64,000 nt of DNA from Octadecabacter ascidiaceicola. GTDB lineage: Bacteria; Pseudomonadota; Alphaproteobacteria; Rhodobacterales; Rhodobacteraceae. Shown in pieces: positions 18,552-27,723 of this stretch. The position numbers were made by a program, and so were the translations under genes. Each line of letters begins with the position of its first letter. The stretch's first letter is position 1. Location: the NCBI RefSeq assembly GCF_900185015.1, contig NZ_FXYD01000001.1:186001-250000 (forward strand), in the 5' to 3' direction. Below the pieces are notes generated by a model. It worked only from the letters and a program-made list of their open reading frames with translations. It was not told the DNA's origin and made no database searches.

Positions 18552-19643
18552 ATGCCAACGTCATTTGAAGTTCTTTATCTCGGTAATTTGCCGCTCATCG
18601 ATACGACTGAAGGCGATCAATTTGTTGATCAAACAGCGGTAAACAGCTGGCTTGGCATATATGGTTCCGCGGCGGACCCTTTGGCATCTACCGACAACGT
18701 TATGGACTGGGCACCCGCCAGCTTTTCAGGCGGCCAAGCCACGAACTATGATTTGAACAATAACACGTCAAATGACACGTTTACCGTGGACGGGGTTCAG
18801 CAAACTCACGACGCCACGATGATCTACAACGCTACGATCACGTATTTTGATGGCACCACGGCGAACATCACCGCCGTCGTTTCACAAGCGACCAATGGCG
18901 ATACCTATTTGATGCCTGAATTCTCCGCCAATGCGGATCAAGCCGCGATTGAAGCTCAGCCAATCCAATCTATTCAGTTGATCTCACCGATCTATGCCAA
19001 CAACAATCCGGGTCAGGCCTATAACTTGGTGGCGGATCGACAGGCGGCTGATTTGGTTCCTTGTTTCACGGCAGGTACGCGGATCGCGACCAATCGCGGT
19101 GAAGAGCTGGTGGAAGAACTGGAAGTTGGCGACCTTGTGATGACACGGGACAACGGGCTGCAACCTGTTCGATGGGTAGGGCGCCGTGACGTAAATGCTG
19201 CCGAAACGCTTATTTCGCCAGAATGGCGGCCAATCATGGTACGTGCCGGTTCCGTTGGTCCGAACGTGCCGGAGGCAAATTTGCTTTTGTCTCCAAACCA
19301 CCGCGTTCTGATTTGTGGCGAGCAGGCGTCCTTGTTCTTTGGCGAAAACGAGGTTCTCGTCGCGGCCAAACATCTGACAGGGATGGATGGTGTGGATTGG
19401 GCGGATCAAGCGACCGTTAGCTATTTCCACATCATGTTTGATCGCCATGAGGTGATCCTGTCCAACGGTGCATGGTCTGAAAGTTTCCAGCCTGCCGATT
19501 ATTCACTGCGTGGGATTGGCGACGATCAACGCAATGAAATCATTGGCTTGTTCCCTGAACTTGAAAATTACACGAACGGCGCAGGCTGGCCTTCAGCGCG
19601 TAAGGTGTTGAAAAAACACGAAGCCCAGCTTCTAACTAGCTGA
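18552..19643 (+). CDS. Small Hint-domain secreted protein, paralog of the RTX C-terminus
   Basis: 363 residues from ATG 18552 (GGGGGA 4 nt upstream); an upstream TTG at 18531 is possible but unsupported. Residues about 1-165 form a beta-rich, Asn/Thr/Ala-rich domain of unknown function with no RTX repeats. From about residue 172 a Hint domain begins CFTAGTRIAT and continues VEELEVGDLVMTRDNG, LLSPNHRVLI and MFDRHEVILSNGAWSESFQP. It closely mirrors the RTX protein's C-terminus, down to KKHEA before the end. Hint domains can cleave or rearrange peptide bonds at the leading Cys. Being adjacent to its large paralog suggests duplication and a shared export or maturation pathway; that is inference. 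Confidence 0.8.
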   Translation: MPTSFEVLYLGNLPLIDTTEGDQFVDQTAVNSWLGIYGSAADPLASTDNVMDWAPASFSGGQATNYDLNNNTSNDTFTVDGVQQTHDATMIYNATITYFDGTTANITAVVSQATNGDTYLMPEFSANADQAAIEAQPIQSIQLISPIYANNNPGQAYNLVADRQAADLVPCFTAGTRIATNRGEELVEELEVGDLVMTRDNGLQPVRWVGRRDVNAAETLISPEWRPIMVRAGSVGPNVPEANLLLSPNHRVLICGEQASLFFGENEVLVAAKHLTGMDGVDWADQATVSYFHIMFDRHEVILSNGAWSESFQPADYSLRGIGDDQRNEIIGLFPELENYTNGAGWPSARKVLKKHEAQLLTS

Positions 19644-20211
19644 AACGATTGCGGTAGCGATCCCAGTCTTCAGGCGTATCCAGATCAAGGCGTGCGCGAT
19701 TACCCTCAAGCGGCACGAGGTGTGTTTTATCCTTTAGCGCCTTGGCGATGTGGAACGCGCCGCGATCCCCGTCCAAGTTTTCGAACTCTGGGAAAAGAAT
19801 TTTGTCAAAATAAACCGGGTGGCCCGGCGTGCCGTTAGCCGTGCAAGCGCGAACAATCAGCGCGTCAGATTCTTGAACAGCCGCAATAACTTTGCCAATG
19901 TCATTGGCCGTTATGTCTGGCATGTCGGCGGGCATAAGAAGCACGCCTTTAGCCTCAGCGGGCAAGGCGGCGATCCCCGTTTTGATGCTATTGCTCATTT
20001 CACCAGCAACTGGGATTACTGTCACGGCCTTGGACAAAATCGCCCTACGCGGGTGATCTGCGCTTGGGAGAGTTACATAGGTCGGCCCGCATTGAAGCGC
20101 GCGTTCCGCGAGCAAAGCCAAAAGTGGAACGCCATCTATTTCTTCAAGCAATTTATCGCGGCTTCCCATGCGGGACGACTTTCCAGCCGCGAGAAGTAGT
20201 ACTGGTATCAT
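19636..20211 (-). CDS. MobA-like NTP transferase (molybdenum cofactor nucleotidyltransferase family)
   Basis: 191 residues. The N-terminal nucleotide-binding signature LLLAAGKSSRMG followed by DKLLEEIDGVPLL is typical of MobA/MocA transferases. LMPADMPDIT matches the metal-binding aspartate segment, and GTPGHPVYF the product-binding loop. The family joins CTP or GTP to molybdopterin. It overlaps the stop of the upstream FAD/GcvT gene by ATGA and the convergent Hint gene by 8 bp. There is no molybdoenzyme in the window, so the specific partner is unknown. Confidence 0.8.
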   Translation of the reverse strand: MIPVLLLAAGKSSRMGSRDKLLEEIDGVPLLALLAERALQCGPTYVTLPSADHPRRAILSKAVTVIPVAGEMSNSIKTGIAALPAEAKGVLLMPADMPDITANDIGKVIAAVQESDALIVRACTANGTPGHPVYFDKILFPEFENLDGDRGAFHIAKALKDKTHLVPLEGNRARLDLDTPEDWDRYRNRFS

Positions 20212-22598
20212 CCGCGCAACCGTGATCCATCAGCATCAAAGATCGGTTCGGTGATCAATGTTGCAGGGCGCAGATCGCCAAGGATCTCGATTTCTACCTT
20301 TAGACCTTCTTTCGCGTGTTCTTTCGGGATCAAACCGAAGGCGATGGATTTGCCCGTGTGGTGGCTGAAACCGCCCGACGTGCAAAAGCCCAAAACCTCA
20401 CCATTAATGAAGATAGGCTCGTAGGCCGTGACATCGGCATCCTTCGCGTCGACCTCAAACGTCACGAGCTGGCGGGCAGGGGTTTCAGCCTCGGCGGCAG
20501 CTTTACCGATAAAGTCCTTGTCCCATTTGATAAAGCGGCCCATGCCAGTTTCAGCGGCGGAATAATCTGGTGAAAACTCGCGCATCCAAGAGCCAAAGAA
20601 CCGATCCAAACGAAGCGACATGATGGCCCGCATTCCGAACAATGACAGTCCCATGGGCTGGCCAGCGGTCCACAAAGTTGTCCACAGGGTGCGTTGATCC
20701 ATTGGGTTACAGTAGATTTCGTAGCCCAAATCACCGGTGTAGGACACACGGTTCACGGTGCAGGCGACCTGTCCGATTGTCATTTGGCGCACATCGAGGA
20801 ACTTCATGTCCGCATCATCGCGAGAGCACAGCTTCAAAAGCTCACGTGCATTTGGCCCTGCAATCGAGAAACCATTCATCTTATCACTTATATTTTCGAC
20901 ACTTGCGCCGTTTTCTTGATGTTGCAGAAACCAGCGCATGTGCTGGGCCTGCGCACCATAGGAGGCCGTCAAAATGAAGGTGGTTTTATTCAAACAAGAC
21001 ACAGTGAAATCGCCCAAAAGTTTGCCCTTTGGCGACAGCATCGGGGTCAAAGAAATGCGGCCCACCTTGGGGATACGGCCCGCCATAATGCGGTCCAGCC
21101 ACGCCCGCGCATTGGCACCTTGGACGCGGTACTTTCCGAAGTTATGCACTTCGGTAATTCCAACGTTTGCGCGCAGCGATTTGACTTCACGTGCGACGGC
21201 CTCAAACGCGTTGGAGCGGCGGAAGGACGGGTCCTCAAACGTCGGCTCATCCCCTTGGGCGAAGTAGTTCGGAACCTCTAGCCCAAATTGATGCCCCCAA
21301 ACCGCGCCGTGGCCTGAGAAAATGTCATACATGGGGGTCATGCGATGTGGGCGGGCGGCTGGAAGTTCTTCGTTCGGGTAGGCGATTGAAAACCGTTTCT
21401 GATAGTTCTCGATGACCTTAGGGCGCGTGTAGCCCGGTGTGATCCAATCCCCGAAACGCGCCACATCCATGGCCGTGACATCGCGTTCGCATTCGCCCTC
21501 GACCATCCACTGCGCCAGCATAAGACCCACACCGCCACCCTGCGAAAACCCAGCCATAACGCCACAAGCAGACCAATAGCCCTGCAAGACCGGAATGGGC
21601 CCAACGAGCGGGTTGCCGTCAGGCGCAAAGGTAAACGGCCCGTGCACAACTGATTTCACGCCAGCGCGTTCAAGGGCAGGGAACCTTTTGTAGGCGAATT
21701 CAATGCTGTCGGTGATCTTGTCAAAGTCATCAGGCAAAAGCTCATGCCCGAAATCCCAAGGGGTGCCATTCACGGCCCATGGGCGGCAGGGCTGTTCATA
21801 AAAACCGATACACAAACCCTTACCTTCTTGGCGAAGATAGCTTTCGCCAGCTGGGTCCATCACATGGGGATGCTCGCTGTCACGTTCAACGATTTCAGAA
21901 ACGTCATCGGTGACGATATATTGGTGTTCCATTGGCTGCAGCGGCGCGTAAATGCCCGCCATCGCGGCGACCTCGCGCGCCCAAAGACCACCAGCGTTCA
22001 CGATGTTGTCGGTATGGATCGTACCTTTGTCGGTAACCACATCCCAGGTGCCATCGGCGCGTTGGGTTGTGGCGGTAACCATACAGTGTGTAACGATATC
22101 AGCCCCGCCCATACGCGCCGCCTTGGCGTAAGCGTGCGTCGTACCGCTTGGGTCAAGGTGCCCGTCCAACGGATCATACAGCCCGCCAATGATACCATCC
22201 AGATTGGTGATCGGCGCGATCTTGGCGATTTCTTCAGGGCCGATGATCTCAGTCTCAAGCCCCATATAACGATGCTTAGCGCGTTCGGCGACGAGCATGT
22301 CAAAGCGGTCTTGGTTATCCGCCAGCGTCACACCACCCACGTGGTGCAGCCCACAGGACATCCCCGTGATCTCTTCTAACTCTTTGTAAAGCTTGATGGT
22401 GTAGCCCTGCAGCGCCGCCATGTTGGTATCGCCGTTCAGCGTGTGAAACCCGCCCGCGGCATGCCACGTGGACCCCGACGTCAATTCTGAGCGTTCTAGC
22501 AGCATCACATCAGACCACCCCAGCTTGGTCAGGTGGTACAAAACAGACGCGCCAACAACGCCTCCGCCGATGACAACAACGCGGGTGGTGGTTTTCAT
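20208..22598 (-). CDS. FAD-dependent oxidoreductase with GcvT domain (dimethylglycine/sarcosine dehydrogenase family)
   Basis: 796 residues. The N-terminal DAO fold begins VVVIGGGVVGASVLYHL and contains GSTWHAAGGF, where the His aligns with the covalent FAD site of dimethylglycine dehydrogenase. From about residue 425 the folate-binding GcvT domain starts (MYDIFSGHGAVWG) and continues with LLGDFTVSC and SYTGDLGYEIYC. The family oxidatively demethylates methylated glycines and passes the C1 unit to tetrahydrofolate. The exact substrate is not readable. It is back-to-back with a second family member at 23.5 kb, the two sharing a small divergent control region before the secreted protein. Confidence 0.85.
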   Translation of the reverse strand: MKTTTRVVVIGGGVVGASVLYHLTKLGWSDVMLLERSELTSGSTWHAAGGFHTLNGDTNMAALQGYTIKLYKELEEITGMSCGLHHVGGVTLADNQDRFDMLVAERAKHRYMGLETEIIGPEEIAKIAPITNLDGIIGGLYDPLDGHLDPSGTTHAYAKAARMGGADIVTHCMVTATTQRADGTWDVVTDKGTIHTDNIVNAGGLWAREVAAMAGIYAPLQPMEHQYIVTDDVSEIVERDSEHPHVMDPAGESYLRQEGKGLCIGFYEQPCRPWAVNGTPWDFGHELLPDDFDKITDSIEFAYKRFPALERAGVKSVVHGPFTFAPDGNPLVGPIPVLQGYWSACGVMAGFSQGGGVGLMLAQWMVEGECERDVTAMDVARFGDWITPGYTRPKVIENYQKRFSIAYPNEELPAARPHRMTPMYDIFSGHGAVWGHQFGLEVPNYFAQGDEPTFEDPSFRRSNAFEAVAREVKSLRANVGITEVHNFGKYRVQGANARAWLDRIMAGRIPKVGRISLTPMLSPKGKLLGDFTVSCLNKTTFILTASYGAQAQHMRWFLQHQENGASVENISDKMNGFSIAGPNARELLKLCSRDDADMKFLDVRQMTIGQVACTVNRVSYTGDLGYEIYCNPMDQRTLWTTLWTAGQPMGLSLFGMRAIMSLRLDRFFGSWMREFSPDYSAAETGMGRFIKWDKDFIGKAAAEAETPARQLVTFEVDAKDADVTAYEPIFINGEVLGFCTSGGFSHHTGKSIAFGLIPKEHAKEGLKVEIEILGDLRPATLITEPIFDADGSRLRG

Positions 22599-22728
22599 GT
22601 GAAGCTCCTTCGCTAGGGTCAGCGTATTTTCGATCGTTATGTATTGGAAGTCCGTTCGCGACAGGATGTGTCGCCTTACGGCAAATGATCGTTAGGGTGG
22701 GGTTACACAGTTAGCGCAGGAGACATTG

Positions 22729-23499
22729 ATGAGACGTGTTCTACTCACAGCATTCACCACCCTTTGGGGGGCCACAGCGCAGGCTGATCCAGTCACCTTT
22801 GACGGTCGTATCGGACCCTATGATATAGAAGCCGAGCTTACACGCGATGCGGACGGTTTGGTTGGGCGCTACCGGTACGCAGGGCGCGATACGTGGTTGG
22901 AGCTGGCAGGCGAGGTGTTTGCCCAAGAGGTTATGACGCTCAGCGAACAGGTGGACGGCGAAACGACGGGAACGTTTTTCCTTGAGGTCGAAGGCGAGCA
23001 GCTTGAAGGCTATTGGGTGAATGAAACCACAGAGTTCGCCGCTCAGCTTTCATCGTCAAGCGCCTCAGTCGCTTCATTGCTCGACCCTGTAACAGTGCCG
23101 CAGGTTAACTCATCGGTGACGGGGCAGTATTTTGTTGGCAGTCATTGGGTCAATACGATGTGGGCGCCGAATTATGAGGTCGCGTTCAATGGCGGTGACG
23201 TCAACGTCGTTCGGGTTTCGTCCGACCTCATTTACGTTCGGTTCGAGTTTATCGTTGGGCCGACCTATCATTTCGCGTTTTTTGAAGGATTTGCCCGCCA
23301 AAGTGACGAGACGACTTACATTCATGATGCAGTTCTTGAGGGCAGCGATGAACCCTGCCGTTTGGTCTTCACGTTCGAAGAAGCGGCGCTGTCGATTGAA
23401 GACCACGACAACGGGTTTGCCTGCCAATTCGGAATGCGCGCCCATGCAAATTTTGACCTGATCAAGGTCAGCGATATCGCAGAGTTTGAGGAAAGATAA
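22729..23499 (+). CDS. Secreted protein of unknown function
   Basis: 256 residues from ATG 22729 (AGGAG six bases upstream). A signal peptide is visible (MRRVLLTAFTTLWGATAQA). The first mature half has a repeat-like beta pattern (GRYRYAGRDTWLELAG, TLSEQVDGETTGTFFLEVEG) seen in many small lipocalin-like periplasmic proteins. The second half has two Cys (CRLVF and FACQF) that may form a disulfide. No named family is recognised. Its stop overlaps the next start as TAATG, so it is probably cotranscribed with the FAD/GcvT oxidoreductase. A role in substrate binding is speculation. Confidence 0.7.
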   Translation: MRRVLLTAFTTLWGATAQADPVTFDGRIGPYDIEAELTRDADGLVGRYRYAGRDTWLELAGEVFAQEVMTLSEQVDGETTGTFFLEVEGEQLEGYWVNETTEFAAQLSSSSASVASLLDPVTVPQVNSSVTGQYFVGSHWVNTMWAPNYEVAFNGGDVNVVRVSSDLIYVRFEFIVGPTYHFAFFEGFARQSDETTYIHDAVLEGSDEPCRLVFTFEEAALSIEDHDNGFACQFGMRAHANFDLIKVSDIAEFEER

Positions 23500-25904
23500 T
23501 GAGAACACACGCCCAAGCAGTCGTCATCGGGGGCGGCGTTATCGGCTGCTCCATCCTATACCATTTGGCGAAATTGGGCTGGACCGACGTTGTTCTGTTG
23601 GAACGCGATGAGCTGACGTCAGGGTCCACATGGCACGCTGCCGCGAACATTCACGGGCTGCATGACAGCACAAATATCTCACGGATTCAGCACTATACGA
23701 TGAACCTCTATAATGAACTTGAGGCAGAGACCGGCCAGTCTTGCGGTGTGTTCCAACCCGGATCTCTCTATCTCGCGCAGACAGAAGAACGCGAACACCA
23801 GCTGCGACTTCAGGCGGCTAAGGCGAAGTTTTACGGGATGAATTTCCACGAGGTCAGCCGCGCTGAAGCGGAAGAACTGCACCCGATGGTCAACTATGAC
23901 GGTATTCGTTGCATCATGTTTGAACCCGATGGCGGCAACGTCGACCCAAGCGGTGTGACCAACGCCTATGCCGTCGGCGCGCGTCAACGTGGGGCCGAGA
24001 TCATCCGCTTTTGCCCTGTAACTGCGACGGTGCAGCAGCCTGACGGAACGTGGATTGTTGAGACACCAAAGGGCAACATCGCGACGGAATGGGTGATTAA
24101 CGCGGCTGGTTTGTGGGGACGCGAAGTTGGGAAACTGGCGGGCATCGAACTGCCGCTGCTGCCGACGGAACACCAGTATTTCGTCACAGAAACCATCGCA
24201 GAGATTGCAGCGATGGACCGTCGTTTACCGTCCGTCGCGGACCGCGATGGGGAGTACTATTTGCGCCAAGAGGGGCAAGGGTTGCTCGTCGGGGCCTATG
24301 AAAAGAACGTACAATTCTGGGCAGAAGACGGCACACCACAAGGGTTCGGGCATGAGCTGTTTGCCGATGATCTGGAACGTATCGAAGATAACATGATGCG
24401 TGCGATTGATCGTGTGCCCGCAGTCGGTGAGGCGGGGATCAAACGGGTGATCAATGGTCCGATGATCTGGTCGCCGGATTCCAATGTGCTGTTTGGCCCA
24501 CATCCAGACTTGTCTAACTACTTCTGTTGTAACGGGATTATTCCTGGGTTTTCGCAGTCTGGTGGCATGGGGCTGATGGCCGCCGAATGGATCACCAAAG
24601 GCGAAAGCACCTATGACATGTTCGCGTGGGACGTGGCGCGGTTTGGCAAATGGGCGGATGCGAAATTCACTAAGGCGCGGGTCGGGGACCAATATGCGCA
24701 TCGCTTCAAGATCCATTTTCCAAATGAGGAACGTGACGCAGGGCGCCCTGTTCGGGTGCGGTCGGTCTATGAACAGCAAAAGGACATGGGCGCAGTGTTC
24801 GGCCTGAACTACGGCTGGGAGCATCCGCTGTACTTTGATGCGGACACCCCAGAGAGTGCCGGATTCACCCGCCAGCCGTGGTTTGACAACGTCGGGCGCG
24901 AGGCGAAGATGTTACGCCAGTCCGTTGGTATCATTGATATTTCCAACTTCGCCAAGTACCGCGTCGCGGGTGCTGGGGCTGAACGTTGGCTGAATGCTGT
25001 CTTCGCCAACAACATGCCAAAATCGGTTGGTCGATCGTGCCTCACACCGTTGATCGGGGTGAATGGCGGGATCGCGGGGGACTTTACCGTCACGCGCATG
25101 GCTGAGGACGAATTCTGGATCATCGGGTCGGGAATGGCAGAACGCTATCATCAGCGGTTCTGGAAAATGGTTCCGATGCCTGACGATGTTACGTTTGAGA
25201 GCAAAACGGATGCTTGGTGTGGCTTTAACATTGCGGGACCATCGTCGCGTAAGGCATTGCAAACACTTACGAATATGTCTCTTGAGACGGCTGAGTTTCC
25301 GTTCATGCGTTCAAAGTGGCTAGAGATCGCAGGCGCGACTTGTCTTGCGTTGCGGGTGTCATTTACGGGGGATTTGGGTTGGGAAATTCACTGTAAGGCT
25401 GAGGACCAAGCGGCTGTTTACATGGCGCTTTTATCTGCCGCAAATCAGGAGGATGGCGGGCCGGTTGGTAGCCGTGCATTGATGTCGTTGCGGGTTGAAA
25501 AGGGCTATGGGTCTTGGGGGCGTGAGTACTCACCAGAGTATTGGCCGCAAGAGGTTGGGCTTGATAGGCTGATCAAGCTTGATAAGGAATTTCTACACAA
25601 AAACAGTTATTTGAAAGTCAAAGATAACCTATCACGTGAAGTTCTGGCGTTGATCCATGTGCAAGATGTCACAACGGCGGATGCGACCGGAGGCGAGCCG
25701 ATTTTCTTGCCGGATGGCACGCCTGTTGGTCGGGTCACGTCTGGCACGTATGGCTATTCAGTCGATATGAGTTTGGCGCTTGGATACCTGAAAGACACCC
25801 CCGCAGGAACGAAGGTGGATGTGATGATCCTTGGAAAATCACACCGCGGTGTGGTGCTGGCTGAGCCGCCGTTTGATCCGAAAGGCGAGCGGCTCAGACG
25901 CTAA
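23499..25904 (+). CDS. FAD-dependent oxidoreductase with GcvT domain (dimethylglycine dehydrogenase family)
   Basis: 801 residues with the same two-domain plan as the gene at 20.2-22.6 kb. There is an N-terminal VVIGGGVIGCSILYHL, a GSTWHAAANIHGL segment with the likely flavin-linked His, and a C-terminal GcvT domain from about residue 430 (SVYEQQKDMGAVFG, GGIAGDFTVTRM, SFTGDLGWEIHC). The paralogs differ after the His (AAGGF versus AANIH), so they probably use different methylated amines. Translation is coupled to the upstream secreted protein by TAATG. Confidence 0.85.
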   Translation: MRTHAQAVVIGGGVIGCSILYHLAKLGWTDVVLLERDELTSGSTWHAAANIHGLHDSTNISRIQHYTMNLYNELEAETGQSCGVFQPGSLYLAQTEEREHQLRLQAAKAKFYGMNFHEVSRAEAEELHPMVNYDGIRCIMFEPDGGNVDPSGVTNAYAVGARQRGAEIIRFCPVTATVQQPDGTWIVETPKGNIATEWVINAAGLWGREVGKLAGIELPLLPTEHQYFVTETIAEIAAMDRRLPSVADRDGEYYLRQEGQGLLVGAYEKNVQFWAEDGTPQGFGHELFADDLERIEDNMMRAIDRVPAVGEAGIKRVINGPMIWSPDSNVLFGPHPDLSNYFCCNGIIPGFSQSGGMGLMAAEWITKGESTYDMFAWDVARFGKWADAKFTKARVGDQYAHRFKIHFPNEERDAGRPVRVRSVYEQQKDMGAVFGLNYGWEHPLYFDADTPESAGFTRQPWFDNVGREAKMLRQSVGIIDISNFAKYRVAGAGAERWLNAVFANNMPKSVGRSCLTPLIGVNGGIAGDFTVTRMAEDEFWIIGSGMAERYHQRFWKMVPMPDDVTFESKTDAWCGFNIAGPSSRKALQTLTNMSLETAEFPFMRSKWLEIAGATCLALRVSFTGDLGWEIHCKAEDQAAVYMALLSAANQEDGGPVGSRALMSLRVEKGYGSWGREYSPEYWPQEVGLDRLIKLDKEFLHKNSYLKVKDNLSREVLALIHVQDVTTADATGGEPIFLPDGTPVGRVTSGTYGYSVDMSLALGYLKDTPAGTKVDVMILGKSHRGVVLAEPPFDPKGERLRR

Positions 25905-25910
25905 AACAAG

Positions 25911-25965
25911 CGTATGGAACCCGTATGGGTCTGGTATGGGTTCCGTATGGGTCTTTTATGGGATG
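25911..25965. repeat. 11-bp tandem repeat (five units)
   Basis: Five consecutive 11-bp units of consensus CGTATGGGTCT start at 25911, 25922, 25933, 25944 and 25955. Units 2 and 4 are identical, and the last diverges and enters the 3-prime end of the convergent SYLF gene. The TATGGG core is in all later units. Confidence 0.8.
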
Positions 25966-26513
25966 ATGCGCGTGTATTTGGTGCCTTCAATCGTTGCACC
26001 AGCACGGAAACCCGCCTGTGCAAACACCACAGCAATCACAGGGGCGAGGGAAGTCGTGGTTTCTGCACGAATGGATTCGCCCGTATCTTGCAGCGCGTAT
26101 TCGATATCTGCGCCAGCGGCCCAACCGTTCGCGCGGCGGAAATCGACAAGCGCGTCCTGCGTCATGAAGAACAGAACAGTCGAATACTGTTGGCCGCCAA
26201 TTTGCAGACCCGCACTCGCTGATGTTGCGGAGTAGTAATCTACCGTTGAATTGCCAATGCGCAGGGCACCACGTCCGAAGGACCCGCCAAGCCCAAGCCC
26301 GGCTTCGGTAACGACTGGCATCACCAACATGCCACTGGCCTTGTTGGCGAGGTCACGTGTTCCAGAATAGTTGTTATACATAAATGCCAGCGTGCTATCG
26401 ACGCGACTGTCGATAACAGCGGCGCCATTGCCGCCAATACCATTGCCACATGCGGACAACGTTGTTGATGCAAGCGCGGAAAGCGCAAAATTGCGTCTTG
26501 TGAGTAGGGTCAT
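25956..26513 (-). CDS. SYLF/Ysc84-domain lipoprotein
   Basis: 185 residues from ATG 26513 (GAGGC 5 nt upstream). The N-terminus has RRNFALSALASTTLSACG, a twin-Arg-like, lipobox-type signal with Cys as the probable lipid-anchor site. The mature part matches the SYLF lipid-binding family: GMLVMPVVTEAGLGLGGSFGRG, YYSATSASAGLQIG and FFMTQDALVDFR. The family binds phosphoinositides in eukaryotes, and its bacterial role is poorly known. The gene's 3-prime end carries the last unit of the 11-bp tandem repeat. Single gene between an FAD/GcvT gene and hemB. Confidence 0.85.
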   Translation of the reverse strand: MTLLTRRNFALSALASTTLSACGNGIGGNGAAVIDSRVDSTLAFMYNNYSGTRDLANKASGMLVMPVVTEAGLGLGGSFGRGALRIGNSTVDYYSATSASAGLQIGGQQYSTVLFFMTQDALVDFRRANGWAAGADIEYALQDTGESIRAETTTSLAPVIAVVFAQAGFRAGATIEGTKYTRIIP

Positions 26514-26614
26514 AACTGCCTCGTGCCTATAGGATCGGGGTTTGTCCCCGTTATGGGGCAAACTATAGGCGGTAATTCGCGCCCTGTCAGCAGCTAGATT
26601 TGGGGTGGCGAGAA

Positions 26615-27607
26615 TTAGCCGTTTAGCAGTTTGGCCGCAGCTGGGGCGAAGTAGGTCAGCACCCCGTCGCAGCCTGCGCGTTTGAAGCCCATCAGCGATT
26701 CCATCATCACTGCATCATGATCAAGCCATCCGTTTTGCGCGGCCGCTTGGATCATCGCGTATTCGCCGGACACTTGGTAAGCAAATGTCGGAACGCCGAA
26801 TTCAGTTTTCACGCGGCGGACGATATCAAGGTAGGGCATGCCCGGTTTGACCATGATCATATCCGCGCCCTCGGACAGGTCACGCGCGACAAGGCGCATG
26901 GCTTCGTCCGAATTGGCAGGGTCCATTTGATAGGTGTTCTTGTCCCCCGTCAGCGCAGAAGACGCGCCAACCGCATCACGGAATGGGCCATAAAACGCCG
27001 AGGCGTATTTCGCGGTATAGCTGAGGATCGTGACATTCTGATGCTTTGCGGATTCGAGCGCAGTGCGGATCGCGCCAACGCGACCGTCCATCATGTCAGA
27101 CGGGCCGAGGATATCAGCACCGCAGTCTGCCTGCGTCAGCGCCATTTTAACCAGCGCCTCAACGGTACGGTCGTTGATGATTTGGCCGTTCTCAACAAAC
27201 CCGTCATGGCCGTTGATATTATAGGGGTCCAGCGCAATGTCCGTCATCACGGCTATGTCTGGCACGGCGTCTTTGATGGCGCGAATGGCGCGATTGGCGA
27301 CGTTGTCGGGGGACCACGCAAGGGCACAATCTTCGGTGCGTTGCTCCATCCCAGTATAGGGAAAAACGCAGATCGCGGGAATGCCGAGGGCGTAGGCCTC
27401 TTTCGCGGCGGCACCGATGCGATCAACCGTGTGGCGCATCACACCAGGCATAGAGGCCACGGGTTCACTGGCGTCGGTTCCGTCCATAACGAACACCGGC
27501 CAGATGAAATCGCTTGGCGATAGCGCGTTTTCACGCACCATGGAGCGCAAAGCTGGGGTCGCACGTAGGCGACGCAGGCGGGTGTTTGGGAAGGGAGGTT
27601 GCGTCAT
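26615..27607 (-). CDS. hemB: Delta-aminolevulinic acid dehydratase (porphobilinogen synthase)
   Basis: 330 residues from ATG 27607 (AAAGG 7 nt upstream); the longer reading to 27652 lacks support. The two Schiff-base lysines lie in SYTAKYASAFYGPFRD and MIMVKPGMPYLD. The enzyme joins two aminolevulinate molecules to porphobilinogen for haem and tetrapyrrole synthesis in the cytoplasm. It stands alone on the minus strand. Confidence 0.95.
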   Translation of the reverse strand: MTQPPFPNTRLRRLRATPALRSMVRENALSPSDFIWPVFVMDGTDASEPVASMPGVMRHTVDRIGAAAKEAYALGIPAICVFPYTGMEQRTEDCALAWSPDNVANRAIRAIKDAVPDIAVMTDIALDPYNINGHDGFVENGQIINDRTVEALVKMALTQADCGADILGPSDMMDGRVGAIRTALESAKHQNVTILSYTAKYASAFYGPFRDAVGASSALTGDKNTYQMDPANSDEAMRLVARDLSEGADMIMVKPGMPYLDIVRRVKTEFGVPTFAYQVSGEYAMIQAAAQNGWLDHDAVMMESLMGFKRAGCDGVLTYFAPAAAKLLNG

Positions 27608-27723
27608 AACAGGGCCTTTCAGGTCACACCATTTGGGTGCCATGAAATTCACCGCATCACAAGGCTAGGCATTGTCGCATCACGCGGCTAGGTTGCGACG
27701 AAATAGAGAGGCTGCCAAACCCC

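Noticed and set aside
13171-19643. Type I secretion exporter next to the RTX gene
   Set aside because: No ABC exporter or membrane-fusion protein occurs nearby; the exporter must be elsewhere.
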